In this document: positions 20,700 to 34,822 of the stretch, piece by piece
Layout of the letters: each line of letters begins with the position of its first letter
Numbering within the stretch: position 1 is the first letter of the stretch
DNA from: Marthasterias glacialis
Taxonomy: Eukaryota > Echinodermata > Asteroidea > Forcipulatida > Asteriidae
NCBI GenBank assembly: GCA_911728455.2
Contig: OU452222.1
Span: 558,001-622,000 of the forward strand
Direction of reading: 5' to 3'
DNA length: 64,000 bases
Notes under the pieces: generated by a model
Database searches by the model: none
The model's input: only the letters and a program-made list of their open reading frames with translations
What the model was told of the DNA's origin: nothing
Translations under genes and position numbers: made by a program

Positions 20700-23600
20700 T
20701 GTATTGAATGCAAGTTTATCCATCTGACAATGGATTTAAAATATGTGGTGGGTTTAGAATAAATTATACAAAACCAAACCAACTTCTGAAATGTCTTTCT
20801 TAAAATATTTCAAGACATAAAATCCAAAGTTTATAGTTTAATTGAGATAACCATTTTATTATATATTTTTTAATCAAGTGACGACCAAATTATACTCGCC
20901 TTCATGGTAGAATTAATAGAACCACAAGTATGTGGTGAAATCTCCAGTATGTTTTAATCAAAATCTGTCAGACTAAATGTTTCACTGTGTAATAATATTA
21001 TTGGTGCTAGTTCATTACGGTATCATAAATTTGAATCTTTGAAGCTGTGCAACATTTGAGTTTTGTCTTTTATTTTTCGTAACAAACAAAATCATGGGAG
21101 TAAACCACCAGTTACACCAACAAAAAGCAATCTGGGTCCATAAGACATGAGGATCTAACCGTTCTCTTTCGAGTCCGTCTTGGGACACTTTAATTGCTCC
21201 GGCTGCCATGTCTTAACTTATTGATTCTCAAGGTGCCAGAATACTTATCAACAACGTGAACTGTTTACTTGTGGAGCTTTAAATGATTTCAAAAATAGTT
21301 ATAGTCACTCAACAGTGTTGTAACTCTGACCCACCCAATACCATAACTTGGGCGTGGTTAACAGGCAGATATAGCCAGTGTCTTATGTTTGTGGTGAATC
21401 AACTTTCTGGATTCTTCTTAACAGTCTTAATGTTAGCGACGTCAAGTCAGAAGGAGCTCATGATGTTGATAACGAGGTGATGGAACGCAGACGAGATGAG
21501 ATCCCCGTAAAATCCTTGCAATCTCCCCGGGTATAGCCTGGCGTGATTGTACGAGCTCCTTCAAGCACTTGATCGCAGCTAATGCTTGACTGTTTACACT
21601 TGAGACTTGACCAAGGATGAAGGAATATTTCATGGTATCAGCTACTGTCATGAGGAAAGAGTCTGTTGAAGAATTCTTATGACTGGTGGTACTTGAGTTA
21701 ACTTGAAGTTGTTGGGTTGAAATCTGGATTAAAATGACAGACGTAGAGGTTTACTGATTACTTTAAGAATGTGAAGAAAATTGATAACTGGAGGACATTG
21801 CACTCGTTGGCCCTTGACCTGATACGGACAGGGTGCTAAGTAGGGGAGGGGGTGGCGGGGTGAGGTATGAGCTGGGGATGATTCAGGGCCGCGCCTTTAA
21901 AAGGTCTTTCAAATTTAATTCTATCAATTCACACCATCATTCATATGAAAACGATTTTTATTGGCCAACAAAACACACTTCATAAATGGAATGGATTTGA
22001 GTTGTAGGTGTATTTTTAAATGTAAATAAGAAAGTGTTTGTCTTAATGTAAATAAAGAAATGTTCTCGTGCACTGTAATATTTCATAGTGCTGATGAGGA
22101 ATGGATTGTCACGTGAACCACAACCCTGACAATCTCAAAATCTTCCTACAACAAGCTTTTGTTGTATCTGACTACCGTACTATCCGATCCTAATGCTGTT
22201 TATGGATTGTACTTTTGGTTGATTTCATGTTGAAAGTGGGAGCCAGTGAACCCCAATATTGTTTACAATACCATGAAGAGCGTGGCATATCATAGCGATA
22301 ATATCTTAAGACAACTGACGCCGGGTAGATTTTCAATGTCTTCAGTTTGTTTAGAGTGATGTTAACCAGGCCGATGGTATGCTTGAAACTTTATGATATC
22401 TTGAACTTGTGTTAAGTGTCTGTGAAATTAAAAGGAACACACGTAAGCCGTTTGTATTATGTTAAAAGTACCGTAAATGTGTGTCATTTCAGTGTGAAAT
22501 CTTGCTAGATATTGCAAGGCCTGAGGAGGAATCTTGGCATTCAGTAAATATGTTGTTGAAATGCATACTTTGACGTGTAAGAACCGTATGTATGGACAAA
22601 GACGGTCTGTGTTCAAATTGTTTTCTCCTCTTCTTTCTGTCTTTTGGTGAGGCAGGCATCGCCATCGTCTGTTCTTAAGAATAAAAACAACTTTGTTTCT
22701 TCTTCTTCTTAACTTTAAGCTACGATTATTTTATCCCCAAAACATAATCATGGAAATGTAATTTTGGAATTAACTTTTAAACTAATTGAGTATTTATAAA
22801 TGTCCTCAACCACGAGTGTACTTTCAGGATTGATAAAACTGACCACAAACGAATTACTAGACGATACTAAATCACAAATAACGAGCAAGTCACAAATAGG
22901 TCTGTCGGCGTTAATGCGTGTAAAATAGCTCTTGCCGATCTGTCAACTGGTCACCAAAACAGCGTCAGCTGCTGCACTTGAATCCAAATCTCCACTCTAG
23001 GAAAAGTAACAATCTTTCACACCCTCTAGCCACCGAGTTGACGAAAGAGACTCTCCCGTTGAAAAGCGCTTTATGACGGGCGAGTCGAGCGTCATTCCAT
23101 TGCTCGGGGTTAGGACCCTTTCGGAAGTATCTGCGAAATAATCATCACTTTTATTCTCCTTTAGCCCAAACTGTATGAAATAGGTGTGATGTTAACGTGA
23201 CACGCTCAAATTGTTCTAATTCACAGACGGGAAAAGTTGTAAAGAGGTTTCTCTCTTCGTCGGTAGACCCGCTCTAAACTAAGATGCAAGTGCAGTAACA
23301 TTTATAAAACACTCGTGCGTTTGTCTTTTCCAAGGAAGCCCCTCAAGCGAGTGATGAACTTGAACGGGGTCGCCCCGCTGTTGAGCTCGCAGACACCCAA
23401 AGGCATGGTGGCCCAACTACCCTGACGCGTCGTCGCACTTTCAGGCGCGGTCCCGGGGAGCTCTCAGCCTAAATCCGTAACTTGAAATTCGATTAATCGG
23501 TCATATTTACTTAATTTTATCGTCATGTAAGGAAGACTATTTTTATAGTACACTTTGGTTATTCGGTTTCTTTGAAGAACCGACATAGTTGGCCGATAGT

Positions 23601-26600
23601 GTGATGTGGGTGCGGGTGGAAGATCGTAAGATGAATGGAAGGATGGGGCATGTATAGATCAAGAGTGTTAGGTCTCTACAATTGTCATTCTAGTCAGTCA
23701 CGAGTAGGCCACAGCATACCGTGACAAACTAAATAATAACCAGTTTATACTTTTGGAGTTGCATGATGGGAGAGGTGGGCAACTCCAGACTGAGTAGATG
23801 TACCCCCCTTTTAAACTCAATTTACAAATCATTGGTTCAAATTAAAAATCATTAATAATTTGACGAGGAAGTGAAACACATCCATCTTATCAGTAATTAT
23901 TCTGATGTCATTGACTGGTAATTTATTTGTACTTTGGTCTTTTCAGCTCTGGGCTTAAGAAATCTCTCGACAACCTTAAACATATTGTTCGTCGAGTCAG
24001 AATTTCAGATAAGAACGGTATAATCAACTTACTGATAAATTTAGTCTGTAATTTGAATATTTTCTTCCAGTATCCAACAATGTCCCCTTTTGCAAAATGT
24101 TAAACTCCTGCAACATAATGTTTCCCATGTTCCAGCTCTACATTATCTGCATAAAAACCCATTTGGAGCTAGGATTGGAATGTAACATCCAAGTCAGTCT
24201 TAACTGGCTTCATAATAAAATAGGCCTACAGAGTAAGATATTCTTTCGAACCATGATCTTGTTATTAACTCTAAGAACAACATATCATTCGTCTGGAGTA
24301 ATTTTATAAAACCCACATACCGAAATACATTGATGTTTATGTTGTCGAGCGTGTCTGCTGAATGTCTACGGGGCGTCATGAGGCGAACCACCCGCGCTTG
24401 ATTACTCTGCTGTCACGGTCTGTCCTCATCCGATTACCGTTGATTCGTTGAAATTTCACGATAACTGTAAAGTCATTCCACGTTTATCTTTGATACGAAT
24501 ACCTTCCTTTTCAGAGTGAGACAAATGATGTTTAGGTCGTGAATGCATGGATATTCCCCCAAAGTGATATTGCAGCATTTTAGGAATTTTAAGTCAACTT
24601 TATGAGCAATACATCAAAACATATGCCTATACATGTAATGTTGAGAGATCGTAGTTCAAGGTTTAATTGAATTTCAAGTCAATAATTTGTCATGCCATTT
24701 AAAAACTTGGGAAATTTTCCTCTAAATCCTTGATGTGTTTGAGCGGTAGTCTCTGATTACGTCAACAAACATGTGATTAGATTTCATCTATTGGGAGTAA
24801 ACACAGTAAAACTGCTTAACGTTGTTCTGTACACGGTTTTGATTTAAAAGTTCTCAATATTAGGAAAGTTGATTTCCCTATAACTTACGTTCCTGTCTAG
24901 TCTCCAGGGACATCTGCTTCTCAACCCTAATTCACGATTTTCCATTAGATTCCTATTGTTACAATAGCCCACACACCGCGCTGACGACTGGGATGGAGTC
25001 TAAACCACTGAGGCCACTCGAGGTCATGGGTTTTATTTATTTCTTCAGACTGACTAGTCATCACCTCGGCCAACGTTTGCCTCATGGATAGTAAAAAGTC
25101 GTCCAATAGGAGTTTTTGATAATGAATTTCAAAATCAGCCACCAATTATACAAGCGAGAAACACTGCCCTCTATAGGACAGTAAATACCATCTGATTGCT
25201 AATGAGAACACTTTACGTTTTTGATTCGGGGTTTGTCATAACTTTCTAGGTTAGTTATGTAATAATGCTTATTTGTTGTAAACATTGAGTAAAGTAAATA
25301 AAACGCGTTGTGAAAGGTATAATTTAAGTCCGACTTAAGATTAAAAACACTAAAACTATTTTGTTTCATGGGGTTTGTTTCAGCATCACTGTCTTTCAAT
25401 TAAACCACCAGTGTAGATCGATTTCGATGTAGTTTTCTTAGTAATTGAAACGATTGTTGACGCGTTGCGAAGTTGAGAAAACCTCCCAAAGGCTGTTATA
25501 GATTCTCACAATATAGAAACAGTATTAAACAGACCATTACTGAACCATGTCAAATTACTTCTTTTTTCCCCCCTTTTTTTCTTGTTGAAGTCGGGGGTTG
25601 TTGATTTCTATACTCGAATCGTTGTCATCGAAGGGAATGGCTGTGCTTCCTTCATTCGTGCACCTTAACTTGTTGTATGATTTGTAGATGGAGAGGGAAT
25701 CTCGATTAATCCCTTGGCCCCAGTTGGTCCAGCCGGTTGTGACGGGGCCCGTGCGTGTGTATACAGTTGGGTGGCGATAGGAGAGTGTGTTAAAAGCAAC
25801 TTATCTGCCTGAAGTATGCAGACTGCAGATTTTATAACAACGTGATGATAGGGATTGCTGGTTAGTGTTAAATTGAAGCCTAACTCCAGTGACTGGTGCA
25901 TTTAGCGAGCCGCCCTCCCTGCCGCCGCCCTGATAGTTGACTTGGAACACGGCCGCGTGGCAAGACAAGTATAACTGAGGCACACCAGGCTCTTACGATT
26001 CTATTTACACTCCTAAGGTTGATATGTCGTAAATCCGTTATTACAACCAGTGGAGATTTCACCACGTGAGGTCTGCCCTAAACATTTACCTTGTACCATG
26101 AATCCGATTTGATAGAAGAAATCTTGGCCATGCATTAAGCCATTTACATAACTGAAATATTTGAATAAACTGTCAAAGTTGTACATGTTTTGCTTGCCTG
26201 CTGTATCATCAGAGACTCGCATCTTCGTTTGGATGGTACAGTTCTTGGGCAGAGACAGGAGTTTGTTCTCAATCTTCCAAGCTGTCATCAAGCTTGTCCG
26301 GAAATGTTCACGCCACATATTGACGCCAACATCATTTCGCTTTGACTTCCTTGAGAGTAAGCTCTGTTTCTACGCGCCGTAGACCTGTACAGAAGCAGAC
26401 GATAGCTGCGCAAACCTAACCAACTTGTATACATCCGTGAAAAATTATAACTGGATGGAGTTAATTGACTGAATTGTTTTAAGACGTTTCTGTTATTGTT
26501 TAAGAAGTTTTCTTACCAGCAGAGGGAGTTGCGTAGCGTTAACTCGACTCGAGCTGAGCTAAACTTCTTTGCGTCAACTTGTGAAAAAGCTCATCTCACA

Positions 26601-26981
26601 AGATTTTGGGCAAGCAAAAGTCTTCTCGTCAACTGCTGTATATTGTCTTTAACTTCACATTTTGAGACGTTTTCCTTTTTTGAATCTTGTCATGATTGCT
26701 TTTGTGTAATCGTTGAGTAATGAGATGATAAATACGGTGGTAGTGGTCGGGTGTTGCATAAATCCACCATTTTGAAACAAACTTCTGAAAGTGTTCATTT
26801 ACAAACTGCAGCACTTGGTTTACTTATCAGAAATTTGATTCCGAATATTAAGTTTATAGATATTTGAAGCGAAAACAATTTGTTTAGAAAATGGAATGAG
26901 CAATTTCTTGAGTTAGGACTTCGTCAAGGTGGTACGATCGTTTGCGTCAATTGTGTCTTTCGCTACTAGCCGTCACGGATC
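20700..26981. other. Intergenic region between the PDPR-like gene and TBX20
   Basis: No gene could be supported. Two minus-strand open frames look mildly protein-like but lack recognisable domains: 21442-21651, and 26091-26318 ending at a GTAAAT donor. A GC/CpG-richer patch at about 22900-23470 and another at 25690-25950 stand out from the AT-rich background and are the likeliest places for TBX20 control elements. Confidence 0.5.
23017..23189. promoter_or_regulatory. T-box half-sites in a CpG-richer patch
   Basis: TCACACC at 23017-23023 and AGGTGTGA at 23182-23189 (an exact match to the T-box half-site consensus) lie in opposite orientation. They sit about 3.8-4 kb upstream of the TBX20 start codon. 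This would fit auto- or cross-regulation by T-box factors, but such octamers also occur by chance. Confidence 0.25.
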
Positions 26982-29900
26982 ATGGAGCGGGGACAACCCA
27001 GCAAGCCGCCTAAGTCCGTGCTATCTAGCCGGGCTAACGCTTTCTCTATCGACTCACTCATGTCTAGAAGTAACTCCATAAGGTCAGATACAACCGAAGG
27101 CGAGCATCACGCAATACTCAAGAACACAGGTAACTTATTATTTTTATTGCGTAGAAACTTTTTCTGTTGTTTTAGAGTAAACCTTTTATTTTGCCCATGT
27201 CCAAATCCTGCTTTCGCCTTTTTATATGAGGCTTATGAGTGAGTGTTAAAGGCATTGTACAGGATTAGTGAGGATAACAAATATTATTTATTTTCAGTCT
27301 GAGAGCTTACTGTTTGTGAAGTTAGTACTACAACTGATTTTTTTTCTTTGAAATATTTCCCTCTAAAATGTTGTCACATTCAAGAAAACTGTATCTGAAA
27401 ACCTGAAGAAAAAAAAATAAAAATCCGCAATAGCTGATTTGTAATTTTACTGGTTTGTTTTTCATTGAATCAGACAAAGTAAGAACACTGCACTATCAGC
27501 TTTACTACCTGTATAATGCCTTTAAATTAATCTTTTTTTTCTAGATCTAAGAGGGTAACAATCTTCCAAGTGTTAACTGTGCTTTCATTTTATACACGGA
27601 GAAAATTACTCTTGACTTTCCATTTTGGAAAACATATTTTTCCATATTATTGCCATGAGGTGAATATACAGTATTGTTGAGAGAAACTTTAACTTTAAGA
27701 TTAACTTAAAAAAACAATATTTTGTGATTATTGAAAGCACAGTTAATCAATGCTGTTTTGGGAAAAAAATTAATAGTTAATGTTTGTTATTTAAATGCAA
27801 GAACAACTGAATTTCCACTAAGTTAATCCTGAATTCAGATTTTTTTCAGACAACTAAAAATATGCTCGTATCGAAGCATTCTCACAAGCGTTACCAGAGT
27901 TAGATTTTGCAATAATTATCCATCTTAACCTGTGTTTAGTTACTGTTTATAGAATTTATATTGCAACTAGACTGTCTCTCGTGTACATATTGGTTTATTG
28001 GTTAAGGATGTTTTATACAATGATGTTAACTTTCTAAAACATACTTTTAATAAGCTTGAAGCCATAAGTTCTTGTGTAACAACGAAAGAAGAGAGTCATG
28101 GGGTGCAAAGTTAGAGATCTCAAACTTGTTTAATCTTGTAAGTAGGTTGAATGTGGAAGCAACTGGCGATCTCTGTCAGTATTGTTTGAGACAAACGTTT
28201 CAATGTTGTAAATGTCCAAAAAAGCCAAAAAAACTAACCGAGTTTGTAAGAGATAATTATCTCTGTTAATTGGTCATCAATCATGAGATGGCTATCAGAT
28301 CCAATGAGAGGTGCAATTATGATCACATCGATGTGTATAATGCCTGGTATTGTTAGTCCTCGATTCGGCCAATTTGCCTTGTTTCGCTCAGGGCTTCACA
28401 TCATCAAAGTCTGCCCCCTAAGTGACACGAAGTACCCTTTGTTGGGCTTTGGTGAACCGCTAAGGGGCACTGTAACCTTTCTGACCGTTCTTTAGGTACT
28501 AAAAACCCACTTGGTTCCCCGCACTGTACTGGGTGGGTGCTGACATCCTTAAGTGAACCAATTTCATCGGGTGGGTTGTCTTGCGGTTGGTGTACTTTGC
28601 TGTTTATGGTCCTGGGGTTTCAAACAAAACACAGCCATCGATACTAGTCTCCCCTTTCTAAAAATATAAAAGTTAAGTGTATGTTAGTTTTATCAGACAA
28701 CATTTGCTCCTTCGTTTATTTATACGAGGCAGCTGTATTAATTATTTTTGTCAAGTTCAACTGGTTATCAATGCAATATTAAATACAGGTTTTTAGCGTA
28801 CACGTATTGATCTCGTCTTTTTAAGCAAACAATTATTCTATGGAACTTATTACCTTTCGTCATTTAAAGTGCTTAAAGTTTGGGACAAAACACAGTAACT
28901 GCCATTAAATATAGTTGAACAAAGTAGTATTTGTTGAAACAAGATTTTAAAGCGATGACTTACATTACTTATTTGCATCATATTCAATCCATAGATTTTC
29001 AGCCAGCGGCATCTTTTAACTGTTGTCAACAGAAAAATTGTCCACCGATTCGACAACACTCGCCCACCACCAACCCCGGTACAACGGCCCCATCACACCG
29101 TCCCTCGTTCCCCCATGCCCCACTACCTCCTCGACCATTAGACACATGTGACTGCACAAGTCATTTGACTACCTCACCTAGTTTGGATGTCACCAGTAGC
29201 CATGGCGGTGAGGGGGAGAGTGGGATGGGTTCTTATGAGATGGCGGCCGTGCAGTGCCGGCTAGAAACCAAAGAGCTTTGGGAAAAATTCCACGATCTTG
29301 GCACCGAGATGATCATAACCAAAACTGGCAGGTACGTATTGTTGCAGATAGAAAATAGCTACTTTGTCACACCACTAGCTTTACACCTAACAAGTTTCAT
29401 CTTAATTGCAGATAAATAACATACAATTCAATTTACCATTGATATGATTGATCTCAATTGTGGCTTTTCAGGCGAATGTTTCCCACCGTTCGTGTTTCCT
29501 TCAGTGGTTTAAGTCCTGATGCACGCTATGTTGTCATGCTGGACATTGTACCTCTAGACAATAAAAGATACAGGTAAAGATTCTCGCATTATGTCTCACC
29601 CCTTTTAGCCTGGTGCGCTTACAAATCGTGTACTGCATGTATTGCTTTATCAGATACTTGGGTAGGGGAGGGGGTCTTCTTATTGACAAATTAAAATGAC
29701 AACATGTGACTGAGGGCAGGCTTTACCCAACTGCGTAAAAACCAGGATGCCGAAAATTGGCAAAAGGTCTACATTCCCCGTGCCGATAGAAGCGAGTATA
29801 ATCCACTCCCCTTTGCCCACAAGTATAAAGCCGAATAATGGCAAATGGGGTATTTCGTGACCTCCCTCCTGGCATAAGAAGGTATCAACTTGAGCCGAAT

Positions 29901-32900
29901 AATGACAAACTGGCAATTTTGTGTCTCCCCTCCCCCCGCATAAGAAGGTATCAAGCCAAATAATGACAAATGGGCTATTTTGTTTTACCCCTGTCTTGCA
30001 TGAGAAGGTATAAAGCCGACCATAGAGGACGTTCTTTCTTGACCCTTGCCTTTGCGTAGACTGTATAAAGCCGAATATTGGCAAGTGTTCCTCATCGACT
30101 TTGTCTACAGTTTGTTTTGTACTTTGATGGTACTTTGCACATGCGTTTTACATAACCCTTCAGATATGCGTACCATCGATCTTCCTGGCTGGTAGCCGGT
30201 AAAGCTGATCCACTTTTGCCTGCGCGGCTTTACGTTCATCCGGATTCACCGTTCAGTGGAGACCAGCTTCAACGGCAAATGGTGTCATTTGAGAAAGTAA
30301 AACTAACCAATAATGAACTGGATCAACACGGCCATGTAAGTTACCAACACGGCTAATTGTCTTTTAAAAGCAACTTAATCTTTGTCAACTTTGCAAGTAC
30401 AAATGAAAGCTATTGAAGAACAATCGTGACTTATTGGGATCAATAAAACGAAACATTCATCGGACTCGAGGTTTTAGGCTTTCAAGCATGATAAAGAAGA
30501 AAAATGCAAAACAAAACAAAAAATTGTGACGATCATTAATTTTCATAAACTTAATGGTAGCAAAGTGGTTGGAAAATATAAAAAAAAATCTCGTCAAAAA
30601 TCCCTCCCTCATCCCAAGGTATGTTGACAGCTTGTCAGTGTTTAACATGTAGAGTAATTACTTATACAGTGATAAATTTCAGTGCCGTCTTAAGCAGTTC
30701 ATAGATCACATAGAGAAGCGGTCGGTCTAGCTTCCCGTCCGGTGTTACATTCAATATTGCACACCCACACTTCAATCAAGACGGTGATGACAGCTCTAGG
30801 GAATGTCTCAATGTTCTCCACTCTCATATATATTGGCGTGGTTAAGGATTATACATTAACAAGACATTTCTCAGTGACAACCTAGGCGCCTTGGGTCCTT
30901 GAGACTCCCTATTTTAAGCAGACGAGAATGTCATTTCTCATTCAAGATACGCGCCATCCTAACGACATCTCACACTATCATTCCTGCCTTTGCTTGTTTT
31001 AACTTTCGCGTTGATGTCAAAGGTCATGCGCAATTGAGAGACGGCCGTAAATATCAAAGTGATGAGTGATTGCGCCCTCTACGTACTTCCTACCCACAGT
31101 GCTAGGCATTCAGTTTCTTGGAGTTATCCCTGGGAATCAGGAAATTTGTAAAGTCATAAATTGTACTCTGAGAAATTCGTCTTGCCATTTATTATCCCAG
31201 AAATTTAATAATTGTAAACAGTTTTCTTTTGACACTACGGTCGCCAGTACCGGATATCCTCTAAGTGTCAGAATATTCAGTCGTTTTTCTTTTTGACTTA
31301 ATCATTTCCGCTCAACACTTTTGGAAGTAGAAACTAAAGTCAACAGATGCCTTTAATTGTTGTTTGGAATGTCTGTTGCCTTGACTTACTAACCCTTTAT
31401 TACGTTCGTATTGGTCCGGTGACAGGGAAGAAAGTGAATATCTTTCAAAAGATTAACAAGAAACTTATTTCATGTGAAACATGTTTTATTCTCTAGACAC
31501 TGGACACGCCCATTGCTATTTGATAAACTTTAACGAGGTCGCCCCCTCCTAATAGACCTACACCACTGATTCTCTAATGTGTTTTCCTAATGTATGTTTC
31601 CATTTAGATCATACTGAACTCAATGCACCGATATCAACCTCGTGTCCACATCACCAAGAGATCAGAGCCAAGTTGCACGCCTACAGTGCCCTCTTTGGCG
31701 ACATTCAGCAGCAGTGAATTACGAAGTTTTGAGTTCCCAGAGACTGTATTTACTGCTGTTACAGCGTATCAGAACCAATTGGTAAGAAGTAATGAAAGGA
31801 TAGCAATTAAAAGATTGATTTTTCAATGACAAAGTTCACATAACTATCTCAATGAAATCAAAACCCATTAAAATAAGGTAATTCATTTTAAAGAAAATTT
31901 CAGAAGCCGCTTGAAAAAGTGTTGTTGCAAAACGAAGACAATCGTATTGAACTTACTTGAGGTCGTTGATGCGACTATTTATTATGAAGATCCTTGAGCA
32001 CTTTTATTATAATTTAACCGGGATTTTATTTATTTCCCCTCAGATCACAAGGCTAAAGATTGACAGCAATCCATTCGCAAAGGGCTTTCGAGATTCGTCA
32101 AGACTATCTGATTTCGAAAGGTATTCCAAAATACACTTCATTTGTGATGTTGTTGAATCTAAACTGCCTCTTTATTTTACAATGACCAAATTTAAAATCG
32201 TTAACCAATTTTTAATGACTACGTTGTAAATCAGACCTGTCACTTTGACGTCGTTTATCTTAGAAACATTCTTAAAATGTCACTTTAAGAAGCATACATC
32301 CGTCTTATCATCTGCTCCATTATATTTCATCATCACGTTGTAGCTGTCAGATATTCTTGTCTGGACTGGCGAAGATACGAGCATCTTAAAACCTCCACTT
32401 TTGGAGGAAGGGCTGACCGATAAAATACGCCAAGCTCCAAGAAAACAAGATGTAGAAATGTCAGTCTATTTTGGAATGAGTAAACAAGAGACTGATATCT
32501 TAGATTATTAAAACTTCTGAACAGAAAGTTGCTACTCATTTTTTTCTTGGTTGTTTTTTTATGTTTTGAAAATAAAGCAGAGAAAGGTTAGATACGTTGA
32601 TTCAGGAGCACACATACGCACGGTCGCCAATTCGACAACAAAATGGTGGTATCATCAAAGGACTTGATGGAAGATTTGGGTCACCGTTTGGGGGCGCTGT
32701 AATGACACAACATTCTGTCGAGCCCCGCGACAGTACATTTGCCTCAATTGCAGATCAGTTCCCAACAGCAATGGACGAATTTTCAAGAAGTGAGTGAAAA
32801 GTCTTCATGGACAACCCATAGTGGGTAAAAGATTGTTCCAAACTAGAAAATAATGATCACATAATACGCGTCCGTTTCCACTAGTACTTTTCTAGACATA

Positions 32901-33299
32901 AAATCCACCAAACTTGAGGATAGATGTGACGTTATTCTTAAAATGCACTTACATGTTGTCAAATCATGATGTATGTTTAGATTTTAAGACTTTATTTTTT
33001 TCCCCACAGGAATCGGCTCCTGGAATGGAATCCCACTACCTCCCCTCACACCTGCAACTATTTCATTGTACCCAATGTATCCAATGGTACAGTCTTCACT
33101 ACACGCTGAAACAAGCATGAGCTCATCGTCTGTGGGACGTTCCATTCACACAGACGGGTGGTTTCCAGTGTCTCATACCTTGGCATTTCGAGACTCTCAT
33201 CGATACCATAAGCATCTGGCCATGGGACCCTATTCGTCTACAAAAACGACACGAAATACGACTAACAAAATAATACCAGCGCCCTCCCTCGTCCGATGA
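26982..33299 (+). CDS. TBX20: T-box transcription factor TBX20
   Basis: Eight exons: 26982-27129, 28995-29331, 29472-29573, 30164-30335, 31608-31781, 32044-32120, 32581-32789 and 33010-33299. Every junction is GT-AG and the sum is 1509 nt, or 502 residues; human TBX20 is about 447. The N-terminus holds [14 protein letters not shown], the TBX20 signature, and FSIDSLM resembles the Groucho-binding eh1 motif. The T-box spans about residues 137-335, with [62 protein letters not shown] and [13 protein letters not shown]. It is followed by YARSPIR, another TBX20 hallmark. The loop before [12 protein letters not shown] is longer than in vertebrates, and exon 2 adds a Pro/His/Ser-rich segment before the T-box. 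TBX20 is a nuclear DNA-binding regulator, best known in heart and hindbrain motor neurons. The orthology call is firm; expression in this animal cannot be inferred. Confidence 0.96.
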
Positions 33300-33303
33300 G
33301 TCA

Positions 33304-33309
33304 AATAAA
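33304..33309 (+). terminator. Poly(A) signal of TBX20
   Basis: AATAAA lies five bases after the TGA stop. A second, more distal site may be used, because a signal this close would leave almost no 3' UTR. Confidence 0.4.
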
Positions 33310-34205
33310 TTAACAATTGTCAGTATTTTGTATATATATATAAAACAACAAAGCGAGTGACATTTCGATCCGTTATATTGATTGTTTCTTTATCCTCTAT
33401 TGAATTACAAACAAGTTCCTTTGTGGCTGCATTTCTGTAAACAAAAATGCCAGATATTTTCTCAGTTCGTCGACTATAGTCTATTTAGCACGACTTTGTT
33501 TTGTCTCTCACAAACAAGCTGGAGTGACTGACGCAAGACACATGTTGTAGAATCTGGTTGTGGGTTCGATTCCAACCCGAGCCACCTAGTGTATTTTAAA
33601 TTGGCTAAGGAAAACAATGCAATTCTATGTAGGGTACTTAGATGACGTTCTACTTGGAATTTAATCAACGGTTCTAGGGTTATATTATTTCTTGATGCAT
33701 GCATGGAGCTAGCTATGTTTGATTAAGGGGATGGAGTGCGTAATACCAATACATTATGTTAAGTCTAATTTACATTATTTTATAGCAGCTGTTGATCGGG
33801 AAGTGGTATGATGGTTTTCCCATCTCCACAGATGGTTTAACAATACACAATACCAATTCAATTCATACGCCCATTTCAATGTAGTAGTTCATTAGTATAG
33901 ACACAATAGCACATTTTTAACGTATGCGAACACCTATGCTATGAGCGAAATCAATATTCTGTTCTGCATTAATGGCTGATTATGATGGAGGTGATCGGGG
34001 AAAATAGAATGTAGTGTAACAGGTTTAGAAGCCACCATTATTCGTTGAAATACTTCGAAATAAAACCAGTCTAGTGTTACAGTGTAGCACACTGTACTGC
34101 ATTGTCGTTAATGTGAACATTCTCTAGTGGCATACCATCTGCTTAACATTCATTGTGGTTCATGTAAATTGGTTCTATATATTGAACCTTACCTATCCTT
34201 ATGTA

Positions 34206-34822
34206 CACCACGCTTAAGGCGTATTTTACTTCTTAAGAACCAGACTAACATTTAAGATGGCGACTTGATGGTTGTGAACCCCAGGGAGTCAGTGGGCACA
34301 ACCGTATTTCGGGATCCGTTAGGAGATTTGCCGTGGCAGCGGAGGGTTGAATCATTAAGATAACAATTTATTTCATGCCTAAAAATGTCTTTTTAAAAAG
34401 ATTTCGTTGTTGATTATGACGTCATTGTAAACCCTATGTTCACACTGGATATATACGTACCGTTATGCAAAAATGCTGAGGGTTTTATTCTAAAAATGCA
34501 AGCTTTTTAGCATAACAATAGCTCAAGATGAACGATGTTGGTCATTATGTAATCATTTCCTACGGAGTTTACCGTTCTGCTTCTCACGAGAGCATACCAA
34601 GAAGGGTCCTACCCCGGTCTCATATCGATTAAAGTCGGCTTGTATGATGAAAGACGGTAGACAAACAAAACCTTACACGGGACGGCACCATGGACCCCAA
34701 CCTGCCATTTACGAACACAAGGCTCAAGGTGTATTTCTCTTCTTAGACTAACATTTAAGATGGCGGCTAGATGGCGGTGAACCCCATCAGGGAGTCGGTG
34801 TTTTGGGATCGGTTAGGAGATC
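34206..34822 (+). repeat. Two diverged direct copies of a ~110-bp block with YY1-like sites
   Basis: Both 34206-34332 and 34717-34822 carry 'gactaacatttaagatggcg', then 'gtgaacccca', 'gggagtc' and 'gttaggagat'. The second copy contains AAGATGGCGGC, a match to the YY1 consensus. They are about 510 bases apart. Confidence 0.65.

Noticed and set aside
21015..21651. Minus-strand open frames (MAAGAIKVSQDG and ILGQVSSVNSQAL regions)
   Set aside because: Each is short; I could not connect them by splice sites or recognise a family. Kept only as a note.
28072..28495. Open frames in TBX20 intron 1
   Set aside because: They lie between verified exons, have no splice-site support and no domain.
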